Part shown: positions 50,740 to 59,792 of the stretch, one piece after another
How the letters are laid out: every line of letters starts with the position of its first letter
Position numbering within the stretch: position 1 is the first letter of the stretch
NCBI RefSeq assembly: GCF_013409365.1
Contig: NZ_JACCBA010000001.1
Span: 6,448,001-6,512,000, forward strand
Direction of reading: 5' to 3'
DNA: 64,000 bases
DNA from: Actinomadura luteofluorescens
GTDB taxonomy: Bacteria > Actinomycetota > Actinomycetes > Streptosporangiales > Streptosporangiaceae
Translations under genes and position numbers: made by a program
Notes under the pieces: model-generated
What the model saw: the letters and a program-made list of their open reading frames with translations, nothing else
What the model was told of the DNA's origin: nothing
Database searches by the model: none

Positions 50740-53700
50740 TGCGCGGCCTCCGTCCGTCCGTCCCATGCCTCGGCGCCGGCGTCCGGCCGCAGCCAGGCGA
50801 GCCGGTCGGGGTCGTACATCGCGATGAACCGCTCGGACCGGTCTCTGCCGATGTAGTACATCTCCGCTCCGTACGGCAGCCGGACGCTGGTCACCTTGTA
50901 CTCGCGGATGGACCCGGCGCTTCCCGGCGCGAAGCCGCTCCCGGTGAACGGCGGCCGCTCGATGACCCAGCCGGCCTCGCCCCACGACGCCATCTCCTCG
51001 TCGTCACGTCCGCCGAAGGGGACGCGGTACAGGTCGGGGCAGTAGGCCGGCCACCGGATGACGTACACGCCCTCGTCGTCGGAAGAGAACGAGGAGTCGG
51101 AGAACAGCAGCCCCAGCGCCTCGTAGAGCTGGGCGGGCGTCTGCAACTCGGCCACGTCGTTCGTCGAGTGGACGAAGCCGCCGACGCGGTCGTACCCCTG
51201 CTCCAGGTACCAGGAGACGTGCCCGTGCGGGACGACCTTCTGCATGATGGCGGGCGAGGCGACGCGGTCCTCGGGGTCGGACGGCACCTGCGGCACCGGT
51301 TCCCGCCGCGGCGGGGGCAGCGGAACCTCCGGCCGCGCCTGGACGAGGCCGACCCGCACCGCCCACTCGCTGAGCGACCGCACCTGGTCGCCATGCAGCG
51401 ACGCCCCGATGTGCGTCCCCGGGTTGAGCACCATGGCCCAGTCCTCCCGGGGCCACGCGCCGATCAGCTCCCGGAAGTCGGCGTACACGAACCGGGACTC
51501 CGGCAGCACCTCGCGCAACCGGACCATCGACGTGAACACCTGCACGGACACCGCGTCCCGCATCGCCGCGTCCCAGCGGAACTCCCGCTGCACCGGCATC
51601 ACTTCGAGCGGCGCGTCGTCGGGGATCGGCACGAGCACGTTCGCGTTCAGCAGCACCCGCAGGAACGCGTCGGAGTCGCCGCCCGAAGCCGCCTCGTAGA
51701 GTTCCTGGTCGATCCGGTTCCCCGGCTCGAACTCGGGCTCCGGCTCGCTGACGGCACGCAGCGCCCGGCCCGCCCCCGGCTCTCCCGCGCCGTCTCCGCC
51801 TGGGACATCGCGCTCCTCCGCCTGGTCGGGGCGCGCGGCGTCTGGGGGAACCGCCGCGAGGCCGGTCGGCGCCGTTTCACCGGGCACCCTGGGGCCGCCG
51901 GCATCCGCGCCGGGCGAGCTCTGCGGTGGTGTCGGCGCGCCGACCTGGTGAGCTTCCGCTTGCCCGGGGGTGCCGGATGTGGCACCGGGAGGTTCGCTGC
52001 CCTGGGCGCCGACGCCGGCGGGGCCGGTTTCCGGAAGGCCGCCGGGGGAGGGGGCCGACCCGCCCGCGTGGCCGGGCGCCGCCGCCTCGTGAGGCTTGAC
52101 GGCCCCAGCGACACGGCGGTCGGCGCTTTCCGGCAGCCCTGGGACGGCACCGCCTGGCCCGGCCCCGTGGCCCGGATCGTCGATCGCGTTCGGTGGGACG
52201 CCGGGCGTGCCCGCGAAGGGACGGCCCGCGTCGTCTCGACCACCCGGCGCGGTGTTCGGCGGCTCGCCGCCCTGGGACCCGGCGCCGGGAAGGCCCGGCT
52301 CCATGCTGGAACCCCTGGTCACGCCCGCGTCGCCGGGAACACCCGGCGCGGCCCCGAGCGGCGGGATGCCCTGAGGCGCGGGTTCGGGAGCGGCCGCGTC
52401 GGGCGGGGCGGCGGGCGAATCCGCGAGACGGCGTCCCGCGTCGTCCGGCATGTCCGGAGCGGGGCTCGGGGCTTCGGGGCCTTGGGGCGTCGCTCCGGAA
52501 AGGCCCGGCGCCACACCACCGATGGGCGAACCGGGTGCAGCGGGGCCGGTCGAGGCGGGCGCCTCCGCGTGGTGGCCCGCGTCGTCCGCAGGGCCCGGCT
52601 CGGCGTCGAGGGCCCCGGCGTTCTCAGGCGCAGGCCCGGGAAGGCGGGGCTCTGTGACACCACCCGGCGGGGTGGTCGTGCCGACCATGTCAGCGTAGGA
52701 GTGGCCCGCTTCCTCCCCGGTCGCGCTGGGCACGTCCGCCTGGTGGCGGCCCGCGTCCGGCAGCGCCGGTCCGCTGGTCGGCGCCTCGGAAGGCTGAGAG
52801 GGGTTCGCGGGCAGGCCCGGTTCGACCGCGCCGCCGGGCGCGGCCCCGAGGGGGTCGGAAGCCTGGGGCGCGGGCCCGTGAACGGGGGCCGGCTCCGGCC
52901 CGGGGATGTGGCCGGGATCGATGGCCGTGCTGGACGGGTCCGCGAGATGGCGGCCCGGTTCTCCCGGTACGGGGCCCAGGGGCGCGTCGGCCGGGACGTC
53001 ACCCGCCTCGGGCGCGGCCGGGTGGGGGACGGGCGCCTCGCCGAAGTGCGCGGGGGGCGGGGGCACGGCCTCAGGACGGACGGGCTGCGCGGTGCCGCCA
53101 GGCGTTCCCGCATGGTGGCGGCCCGATTCCGCGGGAGCGGGGACGGTGGGCTCGTCCACCGGCGGCGGGCCCGCGTGGCGGCCCGGACCGGCGGCGGCGG
53201 GATCGGCCGGGACGGCGGGGGCCACCGGCACCGAGGGGGCGGCCGGAGGCGGCGGCGTCGCGGCGGACGGGGGAGCGGGCGGGCCGCTGAGGGTGCGGAC
53301 CTGCTCGCCCGGCATGGACGCGTCGATGGGCGTGCCCGGGTTGAGGACCAGCGTCCACGCGGCGTCCGGCCAGGCGGTGACCATCTCCAGGAGGCTCGGC
53401 ATGATGAAGCGCGACGAGCCGATCGCCTCGTTCATCCACTTCAGCGACGTGAAGATCTGGATCGACGTCCGGCCGTGGACGCGGACGGGCCGCCACGGGA
53501 ACTCGGGGTCGCCGGGGACGATGCCCCACGGGGTCTCGGCGTCCACGGGCACGAGCACCTGGGCACCGAGGAGGATCTTGAAGAAGGCCTCGGTGTCGCG
53601 GCGGCGGGCGGCGTCGAACAGCCGCTGCTCGATGTCGTTCTGGGGCTCGAAGCGGTCCGTCATCCGCTGGGCGGCGCGCTGGTCGGCCCAGGTGGCGAGG

Positions 53701-54578
53701 CCGGGGAGCTGCTGCGCGAGGACGGTGCCGCCCGCGGGCGAGCCGGAGTTGATGGCGAGCAGCCACTCGTGGTCGGGCCAGTAGCGCAGCGCGACGGTGA
53801 ACGGCAGCGCGATGTGCTCGGTGCCGGGCCCGGACGCCTCGGCCAGGCGCTCCGGGGAGGTGAAGACCGGGACGACGGTGGAGCCGTCGACCTCGCGGGT
53901 CTGCCACGGGAAGCCGGGACGCCCCGGACGCAGCGAGAAGTCCATGTCCTCAGGGACGGGCAGCAGCACGTCGGTGGCCGCCAGCGTCTGCAGGAACAGG
54001 TCGTGGTCGTTGTTCGAGGCGGCCCGCAGCAGCTCGCGCTCCACGTCGTTGGCCGGCTGGAACTCCGGGCGCGGCGCCTCGCGGGGCAGGTCGCGGTGCT
54101 GGTCGCGCAGCTCCTCCCACGGCGGGGACGCGCGGCCGACCTGCGGGGGGCGACCGTCGCCGTCGGCGACCTGCCGGACGAACCAGGCCGGCAGCCGCGC
54201 CTCGATCGGCAGGGCGGCGGGGACGCCGCGCGCGGGCGCGTCGACGGCGAGCCACCAGCGGCTGTCCGGCCAGCTCTCGGCGATGTCGCCGAACCGGACG
54301 GTCATGAAGTGCTGGTAGGACGGCCCGAGGCACGCCCGCATCGCCGCCGCCGACGTGTAGACCAGGACGTGGACCCGGCCGTCCTCCTCCTGCGTGGGCC
54401 AGGACGGCTGCGCCTCCCCCGCGAGGACGCCGTCCACCAGCTCGGGCGGAACGGGAACGACGAGGTCGGCGTCCCCGAGGAGGCGGAAGTAGCTCTCCTG
54501 GTCGCCGGCCCGTACGGTCTCCTGTAGCCGGTGCTCCAGTTCCGACGTGGGTCGCCACGCGTCGGCCACGGTCGCCAC
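50736..54578 (-). CDS. Giant four-SseB-domain protein with a distinct C-terminal domain
   Basis: This is a 1280-residue protein. SseB-like domains lie at about 10-150, 173-300, 308-435 and 950-1090. Each contains a VPV segment, a FTS motif (for example VPVFTSPERL, IQIFTSLKWM) and a W..LNPGTPI strand. Residues 437-949 are a Pro/Gly/Ala linker. The last 190 residues contain GYDRVGGFVHST (about 1129-1139), TPAQLYEALGLLF, WPAYCPDLYRVPFGG and REYKVTSVRLPYGAEMYYI. The order Arg, Ser-Thr, Glu is reminiscent of ADP-ribosyltransferases, but the family is not established. It starts at GTG; a second GTG nine bases on is an alternative. Probably a polymorphic toxin-like effector. Confidence 0.72.
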   Translation of the reverse strand: MATVADAWRPTSELEHRLQETVRAGDQESYFRLLGDADLVVPVPPELVDGVLAGEAQPSWPTQEEDGRVHVLVYTSAAAMRACLGPSYQHFMTVRFGDIAESWPDSRWWLAVDAPARGVPAALPIEARLPAWFVRQVADGDGRPPQVGRASPPWEELRDQHRDLPREAPRPEFQPANDVERELLRAASNNDHDLFLQTLAATDVLLPVPEDMDFSLRPGRPGFPWQTREVDGSTVVPVFTSPERLAEASGPGTEHIALPFTVALRYWPDHEWLLAINSGSPAGGTVLAQQLPGLATWADQRAAQRMTDRFEPQNDIEQRLFDAARRRDTEAFFKILLGAQVLVPVDAETPWGIVPGDPEFPWRPVRVHGRTSIQIFTSLKWMNEAIGSSRFIMPSLLEMVTAWPDAAWTLVLNPGTPIDASMPGEQVRTLSGPPAPPSAATPPPPAAPSVPVAPAVPADPAAAGPGRHAGPPPVDEPTVPAPAESGRHHAGTPGGTAQPVRPEAVPPPPAHFGEAPVPHPAAPEAGDVPADAPLGPVPGEPGRHLADPSSTAIDPGHIPGPEPAPVHGPAPQASDPLGAAPGGAVEPGLPANPSQPSEAPTSGPALPDAGRHQADVPSATGEEAGHSYADMVGTTTPPGGVTEPRLPGPAPENAGALDAEPGPADDAGHHAEAPASTGPAAPGSPIGGVAPGLSGATPQGPEAPSPAPDMPDDAGRRLADSPAAPPDAAAPEPAPQGIPPLGAAPGVPGDAGVTRGSSMEPGLPGAGSQGGEPPNTAPGGRDDAGRPFAGTPGVPPNAIDDPGHGAGPGGAVPGLPESADRRVAGAVKPHEAAAPGHAGGSAPSPGGLPETGPAGVGAQGSEPPGATSGTPGQAEAHQVGAPTPPQSSPGADAGGPRVPGETAPTGLAAVPPDAARPDQAEERDVPGGDGAGEPGAGRALRAVSEPEPEFEPGNRIDQELYEAASGGDSDAFLRVLLNANVLVPIPDDAPLEVMPVQREFRWDAAMRDAVSVQVFTSMVRLREVLPESRFVYADFRELIGAWPREDWAMVLNPGTHIGASLHGDQVRSLSEWAVRVGLVQARPEVPLPPPRREPVPQVPSDPEDRVASPAIMQKVVPHGHVSWYLEQGYDRVGGFVHSTNDVAELQTPAQLYEALGLLFSDSSFSSDDEGVYVIRWPAYCPDLYRVPFGGRDDEEMASWGEAGWVIERPPFTGSGFAPGSAGSIREYKVTSVRLPYGAEMYYIGRDRSERFIAMYDPDRLAWLRPDAGAEAWDGRTEAAQ

Positions 54579-54689
54579 CCCCTGTATCTAGCGTGCTCGT
54601 CCCCGCGCGACTGCCTACGCTACATGGGCGAACAGGACCAAAGAGCATAATCATCTGACTGCGCGCGAGAGTTCGCAGGTCAGATGCTG

Positions 54690-55949
54690 TCAGCGTGCAG
54701 TCAACGCGGCGAGGGCGGTGAGGAGCCGGTCGATGTGCTCCTCGTCCGTCCCGATGCCGATGCTCGCGCGGACCGCGCTCCGGTCCTCGCCCAGCAGGTG
54801 CCGGACGAAGGGGTGGGCGCAGAACTTCCCGTCGCGCACGCCGACGCCGTGCTCGTCGGACAGCGTAAGCGCCACGTCCCGCGCGTTCCAGCCGTCCACG
54901 GTGAACGACACGATTCCGACGCGCGGCGCCCGCTCGCCCCACAGCGTCAGCTCCCGGACGTGGGGGAGCGCCGCCAGTCCCGACCGCAGCCGTTCCACCA
55001 GCGCCTCTTCGCGGGCGGCCAGTTCGTCCCAGGCCGGGGACAGCGTCTCGCACGCGGCGGCCAGCGCGAGGGCGCCGAGGACGTTCGGGGAGCCCGCCTC
55101 GTGCCGCTGCTCCGCGGACGGCGCCCACCGGGTCGTCTCCCCGACCGAGGCGCTCGCGCCGCCGCCCCTGAGGTAGGGCTCGGCGGCGCGCAGCCAGTCG
55201 GCGCGCCCGGCGAGCACGCCCGCACCGAACGGCGCGTACAGCTTGTGGCCGGAGAACGCGACGTAGTCCAGTCCCAGCGCGGTCATGTCGAGGGGGCGGT
55301 GCGGGACGAGCTGCGCAGCGTCGACCGCGATGCGGGCGCCGTTGCGGTGCGCGACGTGCGCGAGCTCCTCGATCGGCCACAGCTCACCGGTGACGTTGGA
55401 CGCGGCGGTGACGACGAGCAACCGCGACCCGATCGGGCACCCGCGCAGCGCGCGGTCCGCCGCCGAGAGGGCCTCGGCCGGAGTGGCGGGCGCCGGGAGG
55501 CGCACGGCGCGCTTCCACGGCAGGAGCGATGCGTGGTGCTCGCTCTCGAAGACGACGACGCTCGTCCCGGCCGGGACGGCGTGCGCGAGCAGGTTCATCG
55601 AGTCGGTGGTGTTGCGCGTGAACACCACGGCCGAGCGCCGCCACGCGCCGAGGAACGACCGCACGGTCTCCCGCGCGTCCTCGTAGGCGGCCGTCGTGAC
55701 CTGGGACGCGTACCCCGCGCCGCGGTGGACGCTGCTGTAGTACGGCAGCGCGCGGGTGACGGCCTCGTGCACCGCCTCCAGGCAGGGCGCGCTGGCCGCG
55801 TAGTCGAAGTTGGCATATGGGACGTGGCGGCCGTCCCGCACCGGAACCGGGACGTCCGCCCCGATGACCCGGGGAAGCGGGCGAACCCGGACCCCCTCGG
55901 GGCGCGTCACAGCAGGAGTGATGGGGGAGCGGGCGAGCAGCGTGGGCAT
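54690..55949 (-). CDS. Class V aminotransferase (cysteine desulfurase/lyase-like)
   Basis: This is a 419-residue PLP enzyme with FDYAASAP near the start, FTRNTTDSMNLL, ESEHHASLLPW, VDAAQLVPHRPLD, the Schiff-base Lys in VAFSGHKLYAPFGAGVL and a C-terminal GVGVRDGKFCAHP with a conserved Cys. It resembles the SufS/CsdB-like and ergothioneine-lyase-like group. The leader carries a SAM-IV riboswitch, so the gene is likely tied to sulfur or methionine metabolism. Start ATG at 55949. Confidence 0.9.
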   Translation of the reverse strand: MPTLLARSPITPAVTRPEGVRVRPLPRVIGADVPVPVRDGRHVPYANFDYAASAPCLEAVHEAVTRALPYYSSVHRGAGYASQVTTAAYEDARETVRSFLGAWRRSAVVFTRNTTDSMNLLAHAVPAGTSVVVFESEHHASLLPWKRAVRLPAPATPAEALSAADRALRGCPIGSRLLVVTAASNVTGELWPIEELAHVAHRNGARIAVDAAQLVPHRPLDMTALGLDYVAFSGHKLYAPFGAGVLAGRADWLRAAEPYLRGGGASASVGETTRWAPSAEQRHEAGSPNVLGALALAAACETLSPAWDELAAREEALVERLRSGLAALPHVRELTLWGERAPRVGIVSFTVDGWNARDVALTLSDEHGVGVRDGKFCAHPFVRHLLGEDRSAVRASIGIGTDEEHIDRLLTALAALTAR

Positions 55950-55955
55950 GCCGGG

Positions 55956-56108
55956 ACCTTCCGGGGTCAGGGACCCCGGGACGTCCGCCGGGATCCGCGC
56001 TTGCCGGAACGCGGTGCCGCGTCCGGCCAGGTCCTCACCCGGGGCACCCCATCGCGGACGAAGGGTTGCCGGCCAGCTAGCCGGGGCTTTGCGCTGGCGC
56101 TCATGACC
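55956..56108 (-). promoter_or_regulatory. SAM-IV riboswitch in the leader of the aminotransferase gene
   Basis: On the minus strand the leader starts GGTCATGAGCGCCAGCG, then AAGCCCCGGCTAGCTGGCCGGCAACCC (conserved core), GGGGTGCCCCGGGTGA and GACC closing P1. This is the SAM-IV pattern known in actinomycetes. An extra hairpin follows (CCGGA-CGCGG/CCGCGTTCCGG). Then GGGGTCCCTGACCCC overlaps the ribosome-binding GGAAGG region just before the ATG, the likely expression platform. It should turn the gene down when SAM is abundant. Confidence 0.87.
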
Positions 56109-56157
56109 TCATGCGGAAGTATAGGCGGAGCCGAACGGGGATCAAGGGGAGGGTGCG

Positions 56158-56532
56158 ATGCGGTACCGGGTGGTTCGGACGCTGGCCGGCGGCGCGCTGG
56201 TGCTCGGCGCCCTCAGCGGGTGCGGGGCGCTGGGCGGCGGCAACTCCGCCCAGGTGTGCACCGACACGAAGAAGGCGTTCCAGCAGTACGTCACCCAGGT
56301 GCGCGGCGTCCCGGCGGCGGAGCCCGAGCGGTGGCGGCAGCCGACCGAGCAGCTCGCCGGGCGCCTCGACGGGCTCGCGAAGCAGGCCGACGACGCCGAC
56401 CTGGGCAAGGCGCTGAAGACTGAGGCGGGCGAACTGCGCGCCGCCGCGCAGGGGGTCGGCGACGGCGACGTCTCCCGGCTCGACAGCGTGATCAGGGAGA
56501 CGCCGGCCACCATCGGCGAGGCCTGCGACTGA
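56158..56532 (+). CDS. Small lipoprotein
   Basis: This is a 124-residue protein with a signal peptide and lipobox LSGC (Cys at 22), followed by a helical, charged domain with two Cys (VCTDT...EACD). Function unknown; the Cys spacing suggests one disulfide in the exported domain. Start ATG at 56158. It is divergent from the SAM-IV-controlled gene. Confidence 0.82.
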   Translation: MRYRVVRTLAGGALVLGALSGCGALGGGNSAQVCTDTKKAFQQYVTQVRGVPAAEPERWRQPTEQLAGRLDGLAKQADDADLGKALKTEAGELRAAAQGVGDGDVSRLDSVIRETPATIGEACD

Positions 56533-56541
56533 GCGGCCCGG

Positions 56542-59500
56542 CTACCCGCCGGTGCCGAGCGGCCCGTCGCCCGTCCCGCCTCCGGGATCGCCTCCGGGGT
56601 CGCCGCCGGTCCCGCCGTCGCCGTTGCCTCCGTCACCGCCGCCGCCGGGCTGCTGCGGCGGGATGATCGTCGGCAGGTCGGTGGGGGGCGTCGGGATTTC
56701 GGGCCGCTGCGTGGACGGCGGCGGCTCGACCGGCCCGCCCGTGTCCGGCGGCTGCGGGCCGGTCGGCGGGGCGTCCTGCGTCGGCCCGCCCCAGCCGCCG
56801 CCGGGCGTCATCGACGGCTCCCCGAAGGACTCGGGGTCGTAGCCCTTGATGTTCACCGCCTCCGACATGTACGAGCGCCACATCTGCGCGGGCAACTGCC
56901 CGCCGTACGCGCCGTACCCGGGGATGTTCAGCGGCTTGCCGTCGCTGCGGAACATCGAGACCGTCGTCGCCATCTGCGGGATGAAGCCGTTGAACCAGAT
57001 CGCGCGGCCCGCGTCGGTGGTGCCCGTCTTGCCGGCGACGTCGCGTCCGTCGGGAAGTTGCGCGCCGGTGCCGGTGCCGCCCTGCACGACCTTCTGCATG
57101 GCGTAGGTGGCGTCACGGGCGACCTGCTGGCTGAACGCCCGCTCGCCCTTCTCGGTGAAGGTGCGCTTGTGGTTCTCGTTGTCGGTGACCGTCTTCACCA
57201 CGAACGGCGTCCGGTGCACGCCCTCGGAGGCGAACGTCGAGTACACGCCCGCCTGCTGGACGGGGTGCAGCGACACGATGCCGAGCGGGAAGGTGGCGGC
57301 GTCCCGCTGCTCGGGCTTCATCTGCGAGGCGGGGATGCCCATCTTCTCGGCCATCGCGACGATCTTCTTGTTGCCGATGTCCTGGCCGAGGTTGATGTAG
57401 GCCGTGTTGATCGAGTGCTCGGTGGCGGTCACGAGGTTGACCGTTCCGAAGTTCTCGTTGCTGTCGTTGCGGATGGGCGTGCCGTGGAAGTACTGCGGGG
57501 AGCTGCCGTCGTAGCTGGTGGACAGCGTCTTGCCGTCGTCCAGCGCGGCCGCCAGCGCGATCGGCTTGAACCCCGACCCGGCCTGCGCCCAGTCGCCGAA
57601 GGCGCTGCTCAGCGCCTCCTCCAGGTAGCCGCGGCCGCCATAGAAGGCGAGCACCTGCCCGGTCTTCGGGTCGACCGACACCGCGCCGGTGCGGATCTTC
57701 TTGCTCATCCCGTTCGGGGCGTTGGCCGCGACGGCCTGCTTCATCGCGTCCATCAGCCGCTTGTCGAACGTCGTGGTGATCTTCAGTCCGCTGCGGTTGA
57801 TCTCGTCCTCGCTGTAGCCGCGGCGCTCGGTGAGCTCCTTCTTGGCCACGTTCACCATGTAGCCGCGCTGGCCCTTGAGGACGTCGGTGATCTTCTCCTT
57901 GGCGGGGGCCGGGAAGGTCAGCGAGGCCGCCTCCGACGAGGTGAGCGCCCCGTCCCGGACCATGTTGCCGACGATCGCGCGCCAGCGCTGCTCGGAGTAG
58001 GCGCGGCGGGGGCCGGTCGGGTCGGAGAAGTTGCTCGGCTGCTGGATCGCGGCGGCGAGGTAGGCGCCCTCCGCGGGCGTCAGCTTCGAGACGTCCTTGT
58101 TGTAGTAGGCGTGCGCGGCGGCCTGCACCCCGTAGGCGTCGCGGCCGAAGTAGATGGTGTTGAGGTACTGCTCGAGGATCCAGTCCTTGTCCTTCTCCCG
58201 GCCCACCTTCAGGGAGACCATGATCTCCTTGAGCTTGCGGGTGACCGAGCGGTCCTTGCCGATGCCGCCGTAGTAGTTGCGGACCATCTGCTGCGTGATC
58301 GTCGAGCCGCCCTGCAGCTGCTTGCCGGTGGCGGTGGACCACAGCGCCCGCGCCGTGCCCTGGACCGACACCCCGGGGTCGTTGTAGAAGCTGCGGTTCT
58401 CCGCGGCGATCACCGCGGCCCGGGTGCTCTCGGGGATCTTGTCGAGCTTGACCGCGTCCCGGTTCATCCCGGTCTTGGCGATCTGAGTCTTGCCGTCGGA
58501 GTAGTAGAACGTCGGGCCCTGCGCGATCGCCTGCTCCTGCGCCGACGGCACCGGCGTGAACAGGTACGCGACGCCGAACGCGACGATGCAGAACCCGATG
58601 AAGCCGAGGATCAGGAACAGCGCCCGGCGCAGGAACCGCGACCTGCGGCTGCGCGGCTTGCCGGGCCCCTTGCCCCCGCCGCGACCGCCGCGGCCCGGCC
58701 CGGAGCCGGGCGGCGGGCCCCCGGGACGGGAGCCGCGCTGGGTCGAGTCGCGCTTGGAGGCGGCGGGCATGCTCTTGGTATCTCCGGTCGCCGCCCCATC
58801 GACACCATCGACCGCGGTGGCATCGCCGGACGCACCGACCTCGTTCGCCGCTCCGACCTCGTCAGAAGCGGCCCCACCGCCCGCCACGACGCCGTCGCCG
58901 GACGCGCCGCCGTCATTGGCGGCGCCGCCTTCGCCGGTCGCGGCGGCCTCTCCGGTCGTGGTGGTGTCGCCGGGCGTGGTGGTGTCGCCGGTCGAACCGG
59001 CGCCGTCGGTCGCGGTGGCTTCGTCGGCCTGGCTGGCGCCGTTGGACGCGGCGGCGCCGTTGACCGCGGCGGCCTCGCCGGCGGCCGTGGCGTCGTCGGT
59101 CGAAGTGACGCCGTTGGACGCGGGGGCCTCGCTGGGCACCGCGGGGTTGTCAGTCGCGGTGGCGTCGCCGGTCGGGCTCGCGCCGTTGGAGGTGGGGGCG
59201 CCGGTGGGTGCGGGGAGCTCGCTGGACGTGATGACTTCTTCGGTGTCGGAGGCGGGGGCGGGGGAATCCGCGGCGGTATCGGGGGAGGTCGTGGGGTCGT
59301 CCGCGACGACGGTGTTATCCGCGGCGCGCGATTCGGGACGCTCGCCCGCGTCGCCGCTCTCTTCGCGATCCTTATCTTCGTTTCGAGATATGTCGCCCTC
59401 GTCGGCGAATTCGGCGTCACCGGCGGTTTCTCCGGCGGCGGATTCGGTGTCCGCGGTCAGCGTGGCGGTCGCGGGACCGTCCGTGCCGGCCGGTGCCCCG

Positions 59501-59577
59501 GCCTCGGTTTCGTGCCGGTCCGCCTGGCCCGTCCCGGAGCGTTCCTCTCGCTCCGGGATCTTCTCGCTGTCGCTCAC
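56542..59577 (-). CDS. Class A penicillin-binding protein (bifunctional PBP1-type)
   Basis: This is a 1011-residue protein. The GT51 domain has AAENRSFYNDPG, GGSTITQQMVRNYYG and EIMVSLKVGREKDKDWILEQYLNTIYFG. The transpeptidase domain has SGFK (SxxK), SIN (SxN) and AGKTGTT (KTG). One TM helix (FLRRALFLILGFIGFCIVAFGVAYL) separates them from an unusually long cytoplasmic head of about 320 residues. That head is mostly Ala, Thr, Asp, Ser and Gly in imperfect repeats, then an RGG-like stretch. It polymerises and cross-links peptidoglycan. The tail after KTG is Pro/Gly-rich and extracellular. Confidence 0.95.
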   Translation of the reverse strand: MSDSEKIPEREERSGTGQADRHETEAGAPAGTDGPATATLTADTESAAGETAGDAEFADEGDISRNEDKDREESGDAGERPESRAADNTVVADDPTTSPDTAADSPAPASDTEEVITSSELPAPTGAPTSNGASPTGDATATDNPAVPSEAPASNGVTSTDDATAAGEAAAVNGAAASNGASQADEATATDGAGSTGDTTTPGDTTTTGEAAATGEGGAANDGGASGDGVVAGGGAASDEVGAANEVGASGDATAVDGVDGAATGDTKSMPAASKRDSTQRGSRPGGPPPGSGPGRGGRGGGKGPGKPRSRRSRFLRRALFLILGFIGFCIVAFGVAYLFTPVPSAQEQAIAQGPTFYYSDGKTQIAKTGMNRDAVKLDKIPESTRAAVIAAENRSFYNDPGVSVQGTARALWSTATGKQLQGGSTITQQMVRNYYGGIGKDRSVTRKLKEIMVSLKVGREKDKDWILEQYLNTIYFGRDAYGVQAAAHAYYNKDVSKLTPAEGAYLAAAIQQPSNFSDPTGPRRAYSEQRWRAIVGNMVRDGALTSSEAASLTFPAPAKEKITDVLKGQRGYMVNVAKKELTERRGYSEDEINRSGLKITTTFDKRLMDAMKQAVAANAPNGMSKKIRTGAVSVDPKTGQVLAFYGGRGYLEEALSSAFGDWAQAGSGFKPIALAAALDDGKTLSTSYDGSSPQYFHGTPIRNDSNENFGTVNLVTATEHSINTAYINLGQDIGNKKIVAMAEKMGIPASQMKPEQRDAATFPLGIVSLHPVQQAGVYSTFASEGVHRTPFVVKTVTDNENHKRTFTEKGERAFSQQVARDATYAMQKVVQGGTGTGAQLPDGRDVAGKTGTTDAGRAIWFNGFIPQMATTVSMFRSDGKPLNIPGYGAYGGQLPAQMWRSYMSEAVNIKGYDPESFGEPSMTPGGGWGGPTQDAPPTGPQPPDTGGPVEPPPSTQRPEIPTPPTDLPTIIPPQQPGGGGDGGNGDGGTGGDPGGDPGGGTGDGPLGTGG

Positions 59578-59731
59578 AAGCCCCCCGTGATTAATGCGTT
59601 ACAGACGATACCTGAGGGAATCCGTGCGCCGACCGCCCAATGCGCATCCGCGTCTCCCAAAGGAGGACGGGCAATCCGCCTCTCCGGTTGTCGTGACGGA
59701 TGTCGCAGTGGGCGGTCTTTCGAGAAAAGCC

Positions 59732-59766
59732 GAGCGGCGGGGACCCGACCGGGTGCCCCGCCGCTC
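59732..59766 (-). terminator. Rho-independent terminator of the FKBP gene
   Basis: Perfect 11-base arms GAGCGGCGGGG and CCCCGCCGCTC enclose a smaller ACCCGACCGGGT stem. On the minus strand the stem is followed by GGCTTTTCTCG. It lies about 27 bases past the FKBP stop. Confidence 0.85.
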
Positions 59767-59792
59767 CCGCGCACGGCCGCGCCTCGGTCAGC

